From an uncultured Candidatus Thioglobus sp. (GTDB lineage Bacteria > Pseudomonadota > Gammaproteobacteria > PS1 > Pseudothioglobaceae), in the NCBI GenBank assembly GCA_900180385.1, contig FXLX01000002.1:62001-126000 (forward strand): DNA of 64,000 nucleotides, read 5' to 3'. Made by a program: the position numbers and the translations under genes. The notes under the pieces are model-generated. The model saw only the letters and a program-made list of their open reading frames with translations, did not search any database and was not told the DNA's origin. This document shows, piece after piece, positions 18,012-26,901 of this stretch (position 1 is its first letter; the number at the start of each line of letters is the position of its first letter).

Positions 18012-18877
18012 GTCTTTTTCGCTCGTGGATGGCACTGATCATAAACCTTTGACAGTTCTAAAAAATCAAGATGGGTATAAACTTGGGTTGATTTAATACC
18101 AGCATGGCCCAAAAATTCTTGAGTCGAACGCAAGTCATGACTGGATTGTAAAAAGTGTGTTGCCGCTGCATGACGTAACATATGCGGATAAACATTAACC
18201 TTAATACCAGCATTTAGAGCACGTTTTTTAATCATGTTTTGTACCGACCTTACCCCAATTCTTTCTCCATTTTTATTAACAAATAGTGGTGCTGATTGAC
18301 GCTCTGAAACATATTGATGAATTGCCTCTTGCGCTGACGTGCCAAGTGGTGTGTGTCGTGTTTTTCCACCTTTTCCGGTTATACTTAAAAAACCCTGAGC
18401 CAAATCAACATCTTCAACATTCAAACTTACTAATTCAGATACGCGCAACCCACACGAATAAATCACTTCAATAATGGTTATATCACGCTGCTCAAAACGC
18501 GTCCCACCTTGTGGCTTTAACAATTGCAACAATTGATCATAATTAAGTGTTTCGGGTAGTGTTTGTGCTATTTTTGGCGTGGATAATTGCACAGCACAAT
18601 TGTGCTTGAGTTGCTCCTGATTAACCAAATAAGTTAACAAACCACGTATCGATGACATATAACGACGAATACTGCGTGAACAGATGTTTTTATGGCGCAA
18701 TTGCATCATAAACAAATTAAGCATTTCAGAAGTGAGCTGTGACCAAGTGGATATTTTTTGTACATTCAGAAAAATAATTAACTGATGTAAATCACGTTGA
18801 TACGCTTGCTGAGTGTTCAGCGCATAATTTCGCTCAACTTTTAAATACGAAATAAACTCAATTATTTGCTTTTTCAC
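18008..18877 (-). CDS. xerC: Tyrosine recombinase XerC
   Basis: Site-specific recombinase that, with XerD and FtsK, resolves chromosome dimers at dif. The catalytic set is complete: R145 (GLRVSEL), K172 (GKGGKTRH), H232-x-x-R235 (HMLRH), H258 (GHAG) and Y267 (VYTHLD). The C-terminus ...[11 protein letters not shown] is XerC-like, and XerD is therefore less likely. Length 289 is normal. It is not an integron integrase: it lacks the extra patch those carry between the R and H motifs, and the gene lies 12 kb from the array. Confidence 0.9.
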   Translation of the reverse strand: MKKQIIEFISYLKVERNYALNTQQAYQRDLHQLIIFLNVQKISTWSQLTSEMLNLFMMQLRHKNICSRSIRRYMSSIRGLLTYLVNQEQLKHNCAVQLSTPKIAQTLPETLNYDQLLQLLKPQGGTRFEQRDITIIEVIYSCGLRVSELVSLNVEDVDLAQGFLSITGKGGKTRHTPLGTSAQEAIHQYVSERQSAPLFVNKNGERIGVRSVQNMIKKRALNAGIKVNVYPHMLRHAAATHFLQSSHDLRSTQEFLGHAGIKSTQVYTHLDFLELSKVYDQCHPRAKKT

Positions 18878-18937
18878 TTGATTTTTCTGAGCTTGACCAT
18901 ATCAAGACATTTTACGCACAATAAAGGTAACTGGTAA

Positions 18938-20791
18938 ATGACTACAAAACAAACACATTCGTTTCAAACAGAGGTTTCTCAACTACTTCATTTAATGATC
19001 CATTCTTTGTATTCTAACAAAGAGATTTTCTTACGTGAATTGGTCTCAAATGCTTCTGATGCCGTTGATAAGCTGAAATTTGAATCACTATCAAATGATG
19101 CTTTAATTGAAGGAAAAGAAGAGCTTAAGGTTTTTATTGATGTTGATAAAGATGCAGGTACGATTACTATTACTGATAATGGTATCGGCATGACTGAAAC
19201 TGAAGTTATGGAAAATATCGGTACCATTGCCAATTCAGGAACCAAAAAATTCCTACAAAGCCTAGATGAAAAACAAGCTGAGGATTCAAATCTAATTGGT
19301 CAATTTGGTGTTGGTTTTTATGCCTCATTTATTGTTGCTGACGAAGTGGTTTTAACCACTAGAAAAGCAGGCGATGATAAAACTAACGGCACAATTTGGA
19401 CTTCGAAAGGTGAAGGTGAATATTCTCTTGAAAGCGCAACAGTTGAAGATTTTGGTACAAAAGTCACTCTACACATCAAAAAAGAAGAAAAAGAATTTTT
19501 AGATGATTATCGCCTTAGAGGTATTGTTTCAAAATACTCTGATCACATTACCGTTCCAATTATGATGATCAAACCAGCAGAAGAAGATTCTGACACGATT
19601 GAGTATGAAATGGTTAACAAGGCCAATGCATTTTGGACACAAGACAAAAAAGAACTAAAACAAGAAGATTACGATGAATTTTACAAATCATTAACGTTTG
19701 ATTTTAAAGCGCCGTTAACGCAACTTCACAACCGCGTTGAAGGCAAACTTGACTACACATCATTATTGTTTATCCCTTCTAAAGCGCCATTTGACATGTG
19801 GGAGCCAAAGCGCAAAGGCGGCATTAAGCTTTACGCCAAGCGTGTATTTATCATGGAAGACAACGAAGAATTAATGCCAATGTACTTGCGCTTTGTTAAA
19901 GGTGTGATTGATACAGCTGATTTATCTCTAAATGTTTCTCGTGAAATATTACAAGGCAATAAAATTGTTGATACAATTCGTAAAGCGTCGGTTAGCAGAA
20001 TTCTAAAAGAATTGGAAAAAATGGCAAAAAACAAGCCAGAAAAATATGCTACTTTCTGGAAAGAATTTGGCATGGTAATGAAAGAAGGTGTGGTTGAAGA
20101 CTTCAGTAATAAAGACAAAATTGCAAGTCTTTTGCGTTTTGCTACAACCAAATCTGAAGGTGAAGATCAAACCGTATCACTGGCTGATTACATCGAGCGT
20201 ATGGGCGAAGATCAAAAGGATATTTACTACATTACCGCTGAAACTTACGCAGCCGCTAAAGGCTCACCACATTTAGAAATTTTCAAGAAAAAGGATATTG
20301 AGGTACTACTACTATCTGACCGTGTTGATGAATGGATGGTGAACAACTTTAACGAATTTAAAGGTAAAAATCTTAAATCAATCGCCAAAGGTGATTTAGA
20401 AAACCTGGATTCAAAAGAAGAAAAGAAAGAAAAAGAAAAAACGGCCAAGAGTTACAATAAAGTTATTAAAGAAATCAGCAAAATTCTTGCAGCGCAAGTT
20501 AAAGAAGTTAAGATTTCAAATCGCTTAAGCGAATCCCCTTCTTGCTTGGTTGCTGACGAAAATGAAATGGGTGGTAACATGGAAAGAATTATGGCTTCAC
20601 TTGGTCAAGACGTGCCAGAGACTAAGCCAATTCTTGAAATCAACCCAAATCACCCATTGGTTGAAAAACTAAAAACTAAAGTTGATGAAGATTTAGTTAA
20701 TGTTTTATTTGATCAAGCAGTTTTATCAGAAGGTGGGCAGTTAAAAGATCCTGCTGAATTTGTTAAACGCATGAATAAACTTATTAACTAA
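18938..20791 (+). CDS. htpG: Chaperone HtpG (Hsp90)
   Basis: Dimeric ATP-dependent chaperone of the cytosol. The N-terminal GHKL ATPase shows NASDAVDKLKFE, DNGIGM, GTIANSGTKKFL and GQFGVGFYASFIVA. The middle domain has RGGIKLY-like KGGIKLYAKRVFI and NVSREILQ; the C-terminal dimer domain ends in EFVKRMNKLIN. Length 617 is typical. It is transcribed alone, divergent from xerC, and has a strong terminator. I looked for a sigma-32 promoter in the 60-bp gap and did not see a convincing one. Confidence 0.97.
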   Translation: MTTKQTHSFQTEVSQLLHLMIHSLYSNKEIFLRELVSNASDAVDKLKFESLSNDALIEGKEELKVFIDVDKDAGTITITDNGIGMTETEVMENIGTIANSGTKKFLQSLDEKQAEDSNLIGQFGVGFYASFIVADEVVLTTRKAGDDKTNGTIWTSKGEGEYSLESATVEDFGTKVTLHIKKEEKEFLDDYRLRGIVSKYSDHITVPIMMIKPAEEDSDTIEYEMVNKANAFWTQDKKELKQEDYDEFYKSLTFDFKAPLTQLHNRVEGKLDYTSLLFIPSKAPFDMWEPKRKGGIKLYAKRVFIMEDNEELMPMYLRFVKGVIDTADLSLNVSREILQGNKIVDTIRKASVSRILKELEKMAKNKPEKYATFWKEFGMVMKEGVVEDFSNKDKIASLLRFATTKSEGEDQTVSLADYIERMGEDQKDIYYITAETYAAAKGSPHLEIFKKKDIEVLLLSDRVDEWMVNNFNEFKGKNLKSIAKGDLENLDSKEEKKEKEKTAKSYNKVIKEISKILAAQVKEVKISNRLSESPSCLVADENEMGGNMERIMASLGQDVPETKPILEINPNHPLVEKLKTKVDEDLVNVLFDQAVLSEGGQLKDPAEFVKRMNKLIN

Positions 20792-20810
20792 TTTAACAAA
20801 CTCACAAACA

Positions 20811-20848
20811 ACAATAAAAAGCCCGAATAAATCGGGCTTTTTATTGTT
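20811..20848 (+). terminator. Terminator after htpG
   Basis: AATAAAAAGCCCGA-ATAAA-TCGGGCTTTTTATT: a long symmetrical hairpin with A and T runs on both sides. It can end htpG transcripts and also those coming leftward. Confidence 0.85.
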
Positions 20849-20913
20849 TAAAATTTAAACATTCACCAAGTCTGATTTGGGTGTTTTGAATAAACAAGCA
20901 TCGCCCATTAAAT

Positions 20914-21573
20914 TTAGCAACAATTTTCTAAATTTTGCTTCACTATTTTCCAATTAGGCATGTGAAGGCTTAAGTAATTATAAAAACTCTCGTCATGATT
21001 TGGGTAAATTAAATGAGTAAGCTCATGAAAAACAACATACTCTATACACTGGATGGAGGATTTAATTAACTCAGAATTTAGATTGATATATGACTTTGCT
21101 GGGTTGCAACTACCCCATCTTGTTTTCATTTTTCTAATTCTAACACTTTTCACTTCTTTATTGACAATTGGCTGATATTTATTAAATGCTTTTTTAATAT
21201 GATTTTCAGCCTTTTCAAAATACCACTGCTTAATCAAATGCTCTTTTCTTTTAAAATTGTCTTTATCTTTAACCGATAAATTTAAATATCCACCCTTTAA
21301 CTTAACCGATTCTTCACTGCTTTGAACAACTTTAAGGCGATAATTACGACCTAAAAATCTACAATTTTCACCGCTCACATATTCTTGCACTATTGCAATC
21401 GGCTTACTTCGATAAAAAGCCAATTTAGACTTGATCCAATCACTCCTCTTATTGAGCACGTACTTGATATGCTTATTCGTTGTTTTAAGAGGCACACTCA
21501 TAACAACTTCGCAACTAGGCTTCACCCTTAAATTGATGTGCTTAACGTCCTTTTTGATAATAATCGGCTTCAT
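20914..21573 (-). CDS. YgjP-type (DUF45) zinc metallopeptidase-like protein
   Basis: A 219-residue protein of the YgjP/WLM-like group. The zinc motif FHELTHL lies near residue 180, followed by NHDESFYNYLSLHMPNW, where a third ligand is usual; the preceding KMKTRWGSC block is also characteristic. It overlaps the hsdR stop codon (4 bp) and is therefore the last gene of the restriction operon. Association of this family with type I restriction loci is common, but its role there is not established. A proteolytic role in controlling restriction is a guess. Confidence 0.8.
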   Translation of the reverse strand: MKPIIIKKDVKHINLRVKPSCEVVMSVPLKTTNKHIKYVLNKRSDWIKSKLAFYRSKPIAIVQEYVSGENCRFLGRNYRLKVVQSSEESVKLKGGYLNLSVKDKDNFKRKEHLIKQWYFEKAENHIKKAFNKYQPIVNKEVKSVRIRKMKTRWGSCNPAKSYINLNSELIKSSIQCIEYVVFHELTHLIYPNHDESFYNYLSLHMPNWKIVKQNLENCC

Positions 21574-24500
21574 AAATTATTGTTAATACTGATGCTTCTA
21601 ATCATTTCTAGCATTTTGTCAATATCAAAAGAAATATTAAAATCATCTTCAATATTCCATAGTAAATCTTGCACTTCACTGTTTATCTTATTTTTAATAT
21701 CAGTACTATTCTGCCAATCTGGTCTTTTACTATATTTTGCAAAAATAGCTTCAATTTGTAATGAAAATTCAGCATTAACTTGAATAGAATCGCCGTCCAA
21801 CAACTCTGAAAAATAATCACCAATATTGTCATAAACCACTTTAGCAAAAGCGTGTTTTTGGATATTTTCAGGGTATTCTGCACTAGAGGCTTCATTATTA
21901 GCATTTAAGAGAATTTGTTGCACCTCTTTAGCATTTGCCAGCTTCTCCTCTTCGCTAAGTCTTTTATTGCGATAATCATCAATAATCTGCCTAATCTTTT
22001 GCGATAGTTTTTCATAGTAAGCAGGGTTTGAATCCATCTTCTCACTAACAAATGCACTGCTAGCACTCAAAATTGCGTCAGCCCTAGCATTACTACCTTG
22101 TAATCTTTCAACTTCTTCATCAAATCCATCATCAAAAATATTCACAACTTTAGTGAGTTGGTTAGCTTCGCCCGCACTAATAAATGTATCCATTAACTTT
22201 TGCATTTGCTTCTCATACTGAGAAAAATCCACCACTTCAAAATAACGAATTTTTACTGATTTTCTTAGCTCGCTGTAAAAGCGCATTTTTGCCTTAAAAT
22301 CTCGTATTTCATCATCAGTAAATACCTCATCCAGTTTGTCAGAAGATAGTGCAGTTTTTAAAGCCCTAGCGTAGAGTGAAAGGTATTCATAAAACTGCTT
22401 TCTCTTTTCTTCATCTGCCAAATACACTTCATAACTTTCTTGATCTGATTTATTTTCCACAGCAGAAAATAGCTCTTGCAAATTGGTATAGTGGGTTTTA
22501 ACTCTAGCAATCTCTTCTTTAATATCAAGTACTGCCGAAGCAATATCATCTTCATCAAAATTACTCAATCCTGAATAGGTGGTAAGCGCCTTATCCAAAT
22601 CACCCAAAAGCCCACGATAATCAATAATAAAGCCAAAATCTTTACCTTCATACAATCGATTAACCCTAGCAATAGCTTGTAATAAATTGTGCTCTTTAAG
22701 TTCTTTGTCAATATACAAATATCCAGCTCTAGGTGCATCAAAGCCTGTTAATAATTTATCAACAACAATCAACAAATCAACTTCTTCACCACGAACAAAC
22801 TCATCTTTTACTTTGGTAATGTATTTATCTTCATCACCATATTTTTGCATGACCCTATTCCAATGCTCATTGACAAAGGCTTTGTTATCTTCTTGCTCAT
22901 CAACCTCATCATTACCCTCCCTACTATCAGGCTTAGAAATAACAAAGGCAGTTTTAATATCCGCATAATAATCTTCAAATAGTTGATGATATTTAATCGC
23001 TTCATATTTGCTACTAGTCGCCAACATTGCCTTTAGTCCAGTGCCTTGAACTTGACTCTTAAAATGTCTAGCAATATCTTCTGCAATCATCTCTAGGCGG
23101 ATTTCAGAGCTGGCAACATTTTGAAATCTTGCCCATCTCTTTTTTAAATCAAGTTTTTGCTCATCACTCAGATCTTTAGCTATTTTTTCAAAACGCCTAT
23201 CCATAGACTTCTTATCAGTAATCCACTGATCAACAAATCTACCTTCATACAACAACGGCAAAATAGCCTTATCTTTAACCGCCTGATCAATCGTGTAGCG
23301 GTGTATTTCACCGCCAAATTTTGCAAAAGAGTTTTTCTCTTTTTTCATCAGTGGTGTGCCTGTAAAGCCAATATAGCAACTATTAACCAAAACCTTATTC
23401 ATCGCCCTGCTCATATCGCCACTTTGGCTTCTATGCGACTCATCAACCAATACAAAAATATTAGCATCATCAAGACGCAAATCTTCATCTTTCACCTTCT
23501 CAAACTTATGAATAAGCGTGGTGATAACACTTACACCACCTTTTAAAAGTTCGATCAAATTTCTGCCAGAAGTGGCTTTTTTGGCAGGTATTTCGCTATT
23601 TCTAAAGGTGTCATGAATTTGCTTATCTAAATCTTTTCTATCGGTTACAACAATAATTTTAGAATTACTAATCAGTCTTTTAATCTCTTTAGCAAGCATC
23701 ACCATGGTTAAAGATTTACCACTGCCTTGCGTATGCCAAATTAAGCCACCTGCACGCCTGCCAGTGTTGTCAAATTTAGAAAGCTTAGCCATTGCACTCT
23801 TAATCGCAAAATACTGCTGATAACGCGTAATCTTCTTCACTTGAGCATCAAACAAAATAAAGGAGTGAATTAACTCAATAATTCGATCTTTTGAAAATAA
23901 AGAATGTACGGTTTTATCCAGCTCGCTCGCCATTCTACCTTTAACCAAACCACTCAAATCTGGCTCATTTTCCTCTTTCCAAGAAGCATAAAATTTTTTA
24001 GAGGTGTTAACCGTTGCGTATTTTGGTGCATGGTTATTGCCAGCTAAGGTAATTTGCACGTATTTAAATAGCTGCGGTATTTCTAATTCTCTTTGGTTTC
24101 TAATCATCTGAGAAATACCTTGAGAGGTATTTGTGCTTGACCTTTTAAGCTCCACCACACCAATAGGAATACCATTAATAAACAATACTAAATCAGGTCT
24201 TCGGGTTTTTGTCTGCTCGTTTTTAACCACACGATCAACCACAAACTCCTGCGTAAAATGAAATACATTATTTTCAATATTCGCAAAATCAATATAATTA
24301 ATACTAAAACTCTTTCTTACCCCATCACTTAGCACCTCTTCAAAAGCATTACCCAAAAGCAGTTGATCCGTTACTTTTTGGTTAGCATTGCCAAGCCCCT
24401 CATTCAGTGGCACATCAATACTACCAATGGCTTTGGCAAGATTTTTAGCAGAAAATGGGTAGGTATTACCCTTGTACTCAAAGCTGTTTAAAGCTTGTAA

Positions 24501-24656
24501 TCGCTCCAGTAGCACATCTTTTAATACCACTTGATTGGTATTATCTCGATACTGCTGCATTTCACTCTCTGCGATAAACTGCCAGCCCATTGCCTTCAAT
24601 AAGGCGATAGTGTTTTGTTGAATTTTATGTTCAGTAGTGTTTGGGGTTGAGTTCAT
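21570..24656 (-). CDS. hsdR: Type I restriction enzyme R subunit
   Basis: ATP-driven translocase and nuclease subunit that cuts unmethylated DNA when bound to HsdM/HsdS. The 1028 residues include the PD-(D/E)xK nuclease (RRPDLVLFI...VVELKRS, about residues 152-172), Walker A HTQGSGKS (about 310), the DESH box FVLVDESHRS (about 408), GFTGTPL (motif III), LLTGFDAPR and ARVNRL (motif VI). All expected motifs are present, so it should be active. It starts in a 4-bp overlap with the RhuM gene stop. A relic of a second hsdR start lies at 25651. Confidence 0.95.
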   Translation of the reverse strand: MNSTPNTTEHKIQQNTIALLKAMGWQFIAESEMQQYRDNTNQVVLKDVLLERLQALNSFEYKGNTYPFSAKNLAKAIGSIDVPLNEGLGNANQKVTDQLLLGNAFEEVLSDGVRKSFSINYIDFANIENNVFHFTQEFVVDRVVKNEQTKTRRPDLVLFINGIPIGVVELKRSSTNTSQGISQMIRNQRELEIPQLFKYVQITLAGNNHAPKYATVNTSKKFYASWKEENEPDLSGLVKGRMASELDKTVHSLFSKDRIIELIHSFILFDAQVKKITRYQQYFAIKSAMAKLSKFDNTGRRAGGLIWHTQGSGKSLTMVMLAKEIKRLISNSKIIVVTDRKDLDKQIHDTFRNSEIPAKKATSGRNLIELLKGGVSVITTLIHKFEKVKDEDLRLDDANIFVLVDESHRSQSGDMSRAMNKVLVNSCYIGFTGTPLMKKEKNSFAKFGGEIHRYTIDQAVKDKAILPLLYEGRFVDQWITDKKSMDRRFEKIAKDLSDEQKLDLKKRWARFQNVASSEIRLEMIAEDIARHFKSQVQGTGLKAMLATSSKYEAIKYHQLFEDYYADIKTAFVISKPDSREGNDEVDEQEDNKAFVNEHWNRVMQKYGDEDKYITKVKDEFVRGEEVDLLIVVDKLLTGFDAPRAGYLYIDKELKEHNLLQAIARVNRLYEGKDFGFIIDYRGLLGDLDKALTTYSGLSNFDEDDIASAVLDIKEEIARVKTHYTNLQELFSAVENKSDQESYEVYLADEEKRKQFYEYLSLYARALKTALSSDKLDEVFTDDEIRDFKAKMRFYSELRKSVKIRYFEVVDFSQYEKQMQKLMDTFISAGEANQLTKVVNIFDDGFDEEVERLQGSNARADAILSASSAFVSEKMDSNPAYYEKLSQKIRQIIDDYRNKRLSEEEKLANAKEVQQILLNANNEASSAEYPENIQKHAFAKVVYDNIGDYFSELLDGDSIQVNAEFSLQIEAIFAKYSKRPDWQNSTDIKNKINSEVQDLLWNIEDDFNISFDIDKMLEMIRSISINNNL

Positions 24657-25639
24657 TTTTTCTCCAGCGCCAAGATAAGCGCATCAAAGTCAGATAAATA
24701 TTGTTCGTCTTGAATATTTTTATACTTATTAAACTCATTTTCCGCCAACTCTTTAGCAAGTTTTGCAGTGATAGAGCCATTATCTTGCAGTATCTCTCTT
24801 TCATTAAGCATTAAAAACTTATGTAGCTTTTCTATCCAATCTTTTTGGTACAAAATATTTTTATTTTTAGCTTGAAGCTCAGCAAAATCAAGGTACATCG
24901 TAACTATCCTATTATACAAATCCAACTCATCTAATTTAAGATAATTCTTAGCGATAAAAACATCAGCTTTGCGTATCTTGCCTTTAGGTGCATTTTTCCA
25001 ACTTGTTAGCCCGATATTTTGTTTTTTACTATCGACTCTCTTATGGATTATTTCAGCGGCTGTTTGCCCCACCATTGCAAAGTGGAGTTTATTTTGAACA
25101 GTTGCATAAAAGTTTTTTGTCTCTTCGCTGCTAGCGTCGTAATCAGCACTACACTGCGCATAAATATCTGTAATTTTTTGATAGAATCTTCTCTCACTAC
25201 TTCGAACATCCCGTATTCGCTCTAACTGCTCATCAAAATAATCTTTTCCAAAAGGTTGATTTGGATTTTTCAACCTTTCATCATCCATTGCAAAGCCTTT
25301 GATAATATACTCTTGAAGTATTTTAGTCGCCCATATACGAAACTGCGTTGCCTGGTGGCTATTAACCCTATAACCTACTGATATAATCATATCAAGGTTA
25401 TAGTATTCCACTATATAATTTTTTCCATCCGTTGCAGTTGTTGCATTTTTAGCAACAACTAAATTTATATCAAGCTCATTATCTTTAAATATATTTTTTA
25501 TGTGTCTAGATATGACAGACTTATCCCTACCAAATAGCTCACAAATTTGCTTTTGATTTAACCATATAGTTTCATTTTGAATTAAAACCTCTAGCCTAAC
25601 CTCTTGATTTTCTGTTTTGTATAATAGTACTTTACTCAT
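24653..25639 (-). CDS. RhuM-family protein
   Basis: A 328-residue protein of the RhuM family, first noted on a Salmonella pathogenicity island and often found inside type I restriction loci. The N-terminus (residues 1-70) has a helix-turn-helix feel: IWLNQKQICELFGRDKSVISRHI. It is followed by YNLDMIISVGYRVNSHQATQFRIWA, the family signature, a helical middle, and KADVFIAKNYLKLDELDLYNR. Biochemical function is unknown. It is inserted between the abandoned hsdR start and the real hsdR, so it probably arrived with the present hsdR. Confidence 0.8.
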   Translation of the reverse strand: MSKVLLYKTENQEVRLEVLIQNETIWLNQKQICELFGRDKSVISRHIKNIFKDNELDINLVVAKNATTATDGKNYIVEYYNLDMIISVGYRVNSHQATQFRIWATKILQEYIIKGFAMDDERLKNPNQPFGKDYFDEQLERIRDVRSSERRFYQKITDIYAQCSADYDASSEETKNFYATVQNKLHFAMVGQTAAEIIHKRVDSKKQNIGLTSWKNAPKGKIRKADVFIAKNYLKLDELDLYNRIVTMYLDFAELQAKNKNILYQKDWIEKLHKFLMLNEREILQDNGSITAKLAKELAENEFNKYKNIQDEQYLSDFDALILALEKK

Positions 25640-25650
25640 GGCTTATTTTT

Positions 25651-25752
25651 TTATTTTTGTTTAAACTGCCAGCCCATTGCTTTTAATAAATCAATGGTGT
25701 TTTTTTGGATTTGGGTTTCAGTTGTGTTTGGGGTTGTATTATTTATTTCCAT
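25651..25752 (-). pseudogene. Relic of an hsdR 5' end (33 codons)
   Basis: The reading frame MEINNTTPNTTETQIQKN... continues to TIDLLKAMGWQFK and then stops. The true HsdR begins MNSTPNTTEHKIQQN...TIALLKAMGWQFI, so about 25 codons are paralogous at both protein and DNA level. The ATG lies inside the Abi_2 stop codon (ATGGAAATAA), a coupled start like that of the present hsdR. It marks where hsdR used to begin before RhuM plus a new hsdR replaced it. Confidence 0.75.
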
Positions 25753-26645
25753 ATTGGGTGCTCCTGCCAATTATTTGGTACGCCCATCATTTTTAACGCA
25801 TCTTCATTGTTTTCAAATTGTTTTAATAACTCATTAATTTTTTGTCTCCAATCCTCTCCGTTATTTGACCTTTTCATTAGAAATCGTAGTATTAATAAAA
25901 CATAAAAAATTCTATCATTTCTTGGGGTAATAGGGGTTAGCCACTCGTTGTCTTTGCTGTCATTTGCACGAATAGAAAGCTCTCTATTCCAGAGTCTACT
26001 ATGATGAGCGCAAACATTTCTTATATAAGCAACCACATGAAGCCAGCTTTTAAGTCTCTGCCAAGGTATATCAAAAAAATTGGAAACCAATCTTTTGTCT
26101 TCATTCTTTAAGCCTGAGTAAAGTTTTGATAATTTACCCAAACTTATTACCTCTGTTGCCATCCAGATAGGTGGTTTTTTATCTTTATATTTTTTATTAA
26201 AATGCGTAATAAATGTATCTTTAGAATAATCAATTTCTTTTGATATGTGCTTAAGCCACTCTAAATGTTTAAATTTAGAGTGAAAGTATTTTTCTTCTAA
26301 ATAAAAAAATGCATCATATTGATGAGATAATTTATAAGTTATTTGCGTTCTAATTGTAACCTCAATTCTCTCAATAGCATCCATCACCAATAGGCGTAAT
26401 TCTCTATCAAATTCATATAATTCAATAACCTGTTGCCAGTACGTGTCAGGCTTAAAATTATCTAAAATTTGATTATCTTTTCTAATTCTAAATGGATGCC
26501 AATAGGCGCTTAAACGATAATAACCAATAGATGATAAATGATAAATAGCCTTTTTATCATCATCAATAAGCATACCTCTTTCTTTTAATAAATCAACTTG
26601 TTCATTAAAAGTTAACGGTTTCTTTTGGTAAGGTATTTTAGACAT
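25743..26645 (-). CDS. Abi_2 (AbiD/AbiF-like) abortive-infection protein
   Basis: A 300-residue protein of the Abi_2 family, known from lactococcal phage resistance, where infected cells stop growth. Visible: KPLTFNEQVDLLKERG and YHLSSIGYYRLSAYW at the N-terminus, FDRELRLLVMDAIERIEVTIRT in the middle, and RNVCAHHSRLWNREL, whose R209-N-x3-H214 is the HEPN ribonuclease motif. It is expected to be an RNase. It lies inside the type I restriction operon, downstream of hsdS, and its stop overlaps the hsdR relic. Confidence 0.85.
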   Translation of the reverse strand: MSKIPYQKKPLTFNEQVDLLKERGMLIDDDKKAIYHLSSIGYYRLSAYWHPFRIRKDNQILDNFKPDTYWQQVIELYEFDRELRLLVMDAIERIEVTIRTQITYKLSHQYDAFFYLEEKYFHSKFKHLEWLKHISKEIDYSKDTFITHFNKKYKDKKPPIWMATEVISLGKLSKLYSGLKNEDKRLVSNFFDIPWQRLKSWLHVVAYIRNVCAHHSRLWNRELSIRANDSKDNEWLTPITPRNDRIFYVLLILRFLMKRSNNGEDWRQKINELLKQFENNEDALKMMGVPNNWQEHPIWK

Positions 26646-26778
26646 AGCCTCTCCAGGAATTTGAGGCGTAAAAAAGCCGCCAAGGTTGCGCTTCTTTAGA
26701 TAGGCGTGACGGCTGTGTTACATTTATTATAACCATAAATTTGTAATATTTGTTCATTTTATTAAAATAATTTAAATT

Positions 26779-26883
26779 TTATTTATTATCTCTCGGTGGA
26801 AAGGGGTCGTTACCATAGCTATTTCCAGCACCCTTTACAGCCCATTCATCAGGGTGTTTAACCACATGTTGATTTTTTATCAT
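26779..26883 (-). CDS. DUF2188-like short ORF
   Basis: A 34-codon frame, MIKNQHVVKHPDEWAVKGAG... , with a strong AAAGGAGAAAG ribosome site. The VV.HP..WAVKGAGN core is the start of DUF2188 proteins, which are normally about 60-75 residues; this one ends early in YGNDPFPPRDNK. It could be a short form or a truncated copy. It sits between hsdS and Abi_2. The rest of the 256-bp gap (26646-26778) is AT-rich with no other visible gene. Confidence 0.5.
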   Translation of the reverse strand: MIKNQHVVKHPDEWAVKGAGNSYGNDPFPPRDNK

Positions 26884-26901
26884 AAATCTTTCTCCTTTAA
26901 A

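Noticed and set aside
18008..18877. Tyrosine recombinase as the missing integron integrase
   Set aside because: Sequence pattern and C-terminus are XerC; it lacks the integron-specific insertion and is in a core operon 12 kb from the array.
18878..18937. Sigma-32 promoter before htpG
   Set aside because: CTTGAC is present, but nothing like CCCCAT at the right distance.
23157..23546. 129-codon rightward frame inside hsdR
   Set aside because: Antisense shadow of an intact conserved gene.
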